Assembly: GCA_964369385.1 (NCBI GenBank)
Contig: CAYJEY010000003.1
Coordinates: forward strand, 62,001 to 126,000
Length of the DNA: 64,000 nt
Origin: CALVGQ01 sp964369385
GTDB lineage: Bacteria > Bacillota_I > Bacilli_A > Erysipelotrichales > Erysipelotrichaceae
Direction of reading: 5' to 3'
Both the position numbers and the translations under genes were made by a program. The notes below the pieces were generated by a model. The model was given only the letters and a program-made list of their open reading frames with translations, was not told the DNA's origin and searched no databases. This document shows positions 61,000 to 64,000 of this stretch, piece by piece. Within the stretch, counting starts at the first letter, position 1; each line of letters begins with the position of its first letter.

Positions 61000-63269
61000 A
61001 GTTGATGTTCCTGTCGCGCTATAATATCATCTTGTATGGCTTTGCTAAGTTCATTAAACATTGCGCTATATCCTGCAACTCGCACAATAAGATGCTTATA
61101 TTTTTCCGGATGTAGTTGCGCATCAAGAAGAGTTTCACGACTTTGAACATTGAATTGAATATGTTGAATATCAAGGCGATTATAAGCGCGAATGAAAGAA
61201 ACTAATTTTGTTAATCCTGTATCTCCTTTTAGGACAGACGGAGAAAACTTCAAATTAAGTAAACTTCCATTACTAGTCAAGTAGTTATCTAGTTTACTTA
61301 CGCTCATCATCGTTGCTGTTGGCCCTAATAAATCGCGTCCAACCATTGCTGATAATCCACCGTCGGCCAATTGCTCGTGTGCTTTGCGTCCATCTGCTGT
61401 AGCATTTACTGCTTCACCAAGAGGGATATGTGCACTCACTGTATAGGAACCTGGTTGGAAGTATCCTCCACGAATATTTTTGTGATTCGCAACTTCATGG
61501 CAATAGTAACTAAGTAACTCTGATCCAAGCATATCAACTTCATCTTGATCATTACCGTACTTTGGATAATGATGAATAAACATTTGACGAAGGCTTTCAT
61601 CATTGGCATAATCTTGTTCAAGTATTGAGATTAGTTGAGGATAGCTTAATTTATTTTCTTCAAATACAGCACGTTTAATAACATAAAGAGAATCACTTAA
61701 GTTTGGACATCCAATGCCTTGAACTCCTGAAAAATTATAAATTGTTCCTCCAGCACTGACATCTAAACCTTTTTCCATACAGCCATCCATAAAGATGGAT
61801 AAAAAGGGTGTTGGTGCACATTCACGATGGGCAAGGTCACATGTATTACTTCCCTCGACCATCAAAGTAACATATGTTCGAATTGTTTGTTTTGTTGCTT
61901 CAATGAGCTGTTCATATGAAGTGCAGTTATTCTGCTTCATTGTGATTTCTAAGCATTTAAGTAAGTTAAACATAGCAATATCATGAAGCCCATACATGCG
62001 ATGAGGAATAGATAATTCAACGCAACCCACAACACCATAATCTCGTGCATCTGACAAAGTAATATTTCGATTCATAAATGATTTTATATTAACCTCATCA
62101 CTAAACAATTGTGGAAGACCATGTCCTAGACGAATCATCTCAGCACTTAAACTAAGCATGTCTTCAGTTGAGTCTCGGTGAACACGAACACTTAAGTTAG
62201 GTTGAGGAAGTGCAACGTCTTCATGAAGCTTCAGCAAGAGATGACTTAACTTATTTGTTGCATCTTTGCCCTCTGTATTTAACCCACTTATCATCATTGT
62301 ATATCCACTAGGGAACCCTGCAAAGAACTTAGCACTTTCCTGTGATCGAATGAAGACGATTGTATTCATTTTTATATATAAATTTTGTAAAAGATCAATC
62401 GCTTTTTGTGGATGAGTTTCCTTGATGAAGTAGGGATACATATATTGATCAAATCGCCCAACTGAAATTGAACTTGCATTACTTTCATGTTGAAGAATGA
62501 TGCACTGTAGCCAAAAGAGTTGAATCGCATCTTGTAAGTTACGAGCAGGATTCGTTGCGATATGTGCTAAACACTCAGACATTGATATGAGTTCTTGTTG
62601 GCGGTACTCATCTGTACAAACTTCTAACTGTTCATCAATAAACTGCTTATTTCGAAGTATGTATTGTATTGAGGCTTCAAGAACGATGCATGCTGCTTGA
62701 TAAAAGTCATTTTGTGGTTGTTGATGAAGGTGATGCTGAACTTCTTCGAGTAAGGCAGCAAATCCTAATTTAAGTAGACGTTCATAACTAGGGATGATAT
62801 GTCCTTGACCTTTATCTGTTTGATTAATTGCAAAGATTTTAGTCTTACTTGCATTTACTACTTCAGGGCTAACATGTTTCAAATAATAATCTTTTAAAGA
62901 TCGATTTTGCCAATAAGGAAATAGTTCATTTAAGAACACTTCTTTATCATCTGATGTAAAAATAAACTTATCTTGTGGTCGAGTTTCGAATTGATCTATT
63001 TCATCACGAATCCAGTAAGGAGACATTTCAGGTGAAATGACACCACTTCTCGCTAATTTAGTTCGATTTCCTGCAATGGAATCATTTTCATCTAATGTTA
63101 AAATATGTTTTTCTAGAATATTTTTTAATGCATAAGCACGAATGAGAACAGGGCTTAAATGCTGATGAACTTGATGACTTTCAGTGATTAAAGTTGCACG
63201 TTCAATATCTACATAGCGTGGTGAATCCATGATGCTTTTTTTGAGTTTGACTAAGCGTGGATTTAACAT
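60996..63269 (-). CDS. Glycyl radical enzyme, PflD/YbiW-like (GRE2)
   Basis: 757 residues. Active-site loop VVGCVELS with Cys416 and Glu418, followed by YGLHDIAMFNLLKCLEI; radical Gly733 in VRVAGYSAMF. The Cys-x-Glu form and the linked activase and fructose-6-phosphate aldolase match E. coli pflD/ybiW loci, whose enzymes open the ring of 1,5-anhydrohexitol 6-phosphates to 1-deoxyfructose 6-phosphate. The choice between the glucitol and mannitol substrate cannot be made safely by eye. GGAGGG before the ATG. First gene of a minus-strand operon. Confidence 0.9.
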   Translation of the reverse strand: MLNPRLVKLKKSIMDSPRYVDIERATLITESHQVHQHLSPVLIRAYALKNILEKHILTLDENDSIAGNRTKLARSGVISPEMSPYWIRDEIDQFETRPQDKFIFTSDDKEVFLNELFPYWQNRSLKDYYLKHVSPEVVNASKTKIFAINQTDKGQGHIIPSYERLLKLGFAALLEEVQHHLHQQPQNDFYQAACIVLEASIQYILRNKQFIDEQLEVCTDEYRQQELISMSECLAHIATNPARNLQDAIQLFWLQCIILQHESNASSISVGRFDQYMYPYFIKETHPQKAIDLLQNLYIKMNTIVFIRSQESAKFFAGFPSGYTMMISGLNTEGKDATNKLSHLLLKLHEDVALPQPNLSVRVHRDSTEDMLSLSAEMIRLGHGLPQLFSDEVNIKSFMNRNITLSDARDYGVVGCVELSIPHRMYGLHDIAMFNLLKCLEITMKQNNCTSYEQLIEATKQTIRTYVTLMVEGSNTCDLAHRECAPTPFLSIFMDGCMEKGLDVSAGGTIYNFSGVQGIGCPNLSDSLYVIKRAVFEENKLSYPQLISILEQDYANDESLRQMFIHHYPKYGNDQDEVDMLGSELLSYYCHEVANHKNIRGGYFQPGSYTVSAHIPLGEAVNATADGRKAHEQLADGGLSAMVGRDLLGPTATMMSVSKLDNYLTSNGSLLNLKFSPSVLKGDTGLTKLVSFIRAYNRLDIQHIQFNVQSRETLLDAQLHPEKYKHLIVRVAGYSAMFNELSKAIQDDIIARQEHQL

Positions 63270-63294
63270 GATTTCCCTCCATATTTCTATATAT

Positions 63295-63323
63295 ATTTTA
63301 CTCCTTTAATGAAGTGAAGACAA
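63295..63323 (-). promoter_or_regulatory. Promoter of the GRE2 operon
   Basis: On the minus strand TTGTCT, 17 bases, TAAAAT, about 25 bases before the start codon. Confidence 0.65.
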
Positions 63324-63400
63324 GAAATCTTACTGTTTTTTTCATAATAAAAATGCAAGGACGAGAAGATAAAGATTTTTCGATGAATCATGATTATTCA

Positions 63401-63429
63401 TTGCACATCAACTATAGAAATGATATAAT
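63401..63429 (+). promoter_or_regulatory. Promoter of miaB
   Basis: TTGCAC, 17 bases, TATAAT with a TGA extension, 30 bases before the start codon. Confidence 0.75.
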
Positions 63430-63458
63430 TTTGAGAGTTTTAAAGAGGAGAATGCAGT

Positions 63459-64000
63459 ATGAAAAAGGACCAATATCAATTACCATCATTAAAGGATGCA
63501 AAAATACGCACACGACAACAAGTAGCAGTAGAGCGAGAGTTGTTTTCAATACCAGAACAAGTTAAAAATTTAGGAGTAGGGCGTAAGTTTTACTTGCGTA
63601 CTTATGGCTGTCAGGCAAATGAGCGTGACTCTGAAACAATCGTAGGAATCTTACTTGACTTAGGGTTTGCTCAAACACAGGAGGAAGAAGAAGCGGATTT
63701 CATTCTTTTAAATACATGTGCTGTAAGAAAGAATGCAGAAGACAAAGTACTAGGAGAGTTAGGGTTATTAAAACGTCTAAAACGTGTAAATCCAGATTTA
63801 TTGTTTGGAATTTGTGGATGCATGGCTCAAGAAGAAGAAATTGTTGATTTAATATTAAAGAAATATAATCATGTGGATTTGATTTTTGGTACTCATAACA
63901 TTCATCGCTTACCTACCTTATTGTATCAAGCAATGATTTCAAAAGAAAAAACAGTAGAAGTATACTCTAAAGAGGGAGAAGTTATTGAGAATTTACCAGT
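63459..64000 (+). CDS. miaB: tRNA-2-methylthio-N6-dimethylallyladenosine synthase, 3' end cut by window
   Basis: Frame open to the window end, about 180 residues seen. GRKFYLRTYGCQANERDSETI opens the N-terminal methylthiotransferase domain and holds the first cluster Cys; NTCAVRKNAEDKVLG and GICGCMAQEE give the other two. LDLIFGTHNIHRLP follows the MiaB pattern. The radical-SAM and TRAM domains lie outside the window. The enzyme adds a methylthio group to i6A37 of tRNAs. AGAGGAG precedes the start at 63459. Confidence 0.93.
   Translation, partial: MKKDQYQLPSLKDAKIRTRQQVAVERELFSIPEQVKNLGVGRKFYLRTYGCQANERDSETIVGILLDLGFAQTQEEEEADFILLNTCAVRKNAEDKVLGELGLLKRLKRVNPDLLFGICGCMAQEEEIVDLILKKYNHVDLIFGTHNIHRLPTLLYQAMISKEKTVEVYSKEGEVIENLP

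Noticed and set aside
63314..63565. An 83-codon plus-strand frame at the right end
   Set aside because: It overlaps the true miaB start in another frame, has no ribosome site and shows no family pattern.
1..64000. CRISPR arrays, rRNA or tRNA genes, insertion sequences
   Set aside because: None seen: no regularly spaced repeats, no tRNA-like cloverleaf and no transposase frames were recognised.

Overview
The window is chromosomal DNA from a low-GC Gram-positive bacterium (Bacillota). Gene order is Bacillus-like in many places (topA-trmFO-xerC; rpsB-tsf; pyrH-frr-uppS-cdsA-dxr-rasP; yqeG-yqeH-yhbY-nadD/yqeK-rsfS-yqeM; gpsB-rnpB; rodZ-pgsA-recA; rny-ymdB-spoVS). The fused nadD-yqeK, the absence of hslVU/codY after xerC, a cupin-type glucose-6-phosphate isomerase and two glycyl radical enzymes suggest an anaerobic gut or oral member of the Erysipelotrichia; that placement is an inference. 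A 100-N run at 45517-45616 marks a draft scaffold join.

Positions 1-35945 are mostly core genome. They hold a partial HAD phosphatase, rnhB and rbgA on the minus strand, an oligo-1,6-glucosidase, dprA, topA, trmFO, xerC, rpsB-tsf, an MFS carrier, the pyrH-to-rasP run ending in galE, a membrane-anchored unknown, glpP-glpK, and the yqeG-to-mtnN run with a VTT-family membrane protein. A small secreted Ig-like protein with a near-consensus promoter comes next, followed by an XRE-TPR regulator. Then come gpsB, RNase P RNA, rodZ, pgsA, recA, rny, ymdB, spoVS and a 57-residue ferredoxin that is too short for ordinary ORF cut-offs.

Positions 35980-63300 form a carbohydrate island. A two-domain mannose-6-phosphate isomerase and a GntR/UTRA regulator come first, followed by nanE, a DeoR regulator, deoC and a glycyl radical enzyme (GRE1). 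Next are hexulose-phosphate synthase and hexuloisomerase homologues and an MFS carrier. After small membrane and HAD proteins there is a mannose-family PTS (IIA, IIB, IIC, IID). A sensory block follows, made of a solute-binding protein, a NarL-type histidine kinase, its response regulator and a second solute-binding protein. Then come a GT14 glycosyltransferase on the other strand, a cupin glucose-6-phosphate isomerase, a TIM-barrel isomerase, manA and a divergent nanE. On the minus strand are a second glycyl radical enzyme (GRE2), its radical-SAM activase and a fructose-6-phosphate aldolase. The GRE2-activase-FSA set matches the gene set of the anhydrohexitol-phosphate ('anhydroglycolysis') route described for E. 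coli YbiW/PflD.

Regulation can be read in part. A palindrome (half-site TTATAATGTTA) covers the -10 region of two operons 20 kb apart, and the GntR protein is its obvious candidate ligand. Repeats phased at 10 and 20 bp (TGAAAATGAT-like) sit at the promoters of nanE and deoC beside the DeoR gene. The most novel candidate is the GRE1-DeoC-HPS-PHI set, which looks like a second radical-based sugar pathway with an unassigned substrate. The window ends inside miaB.
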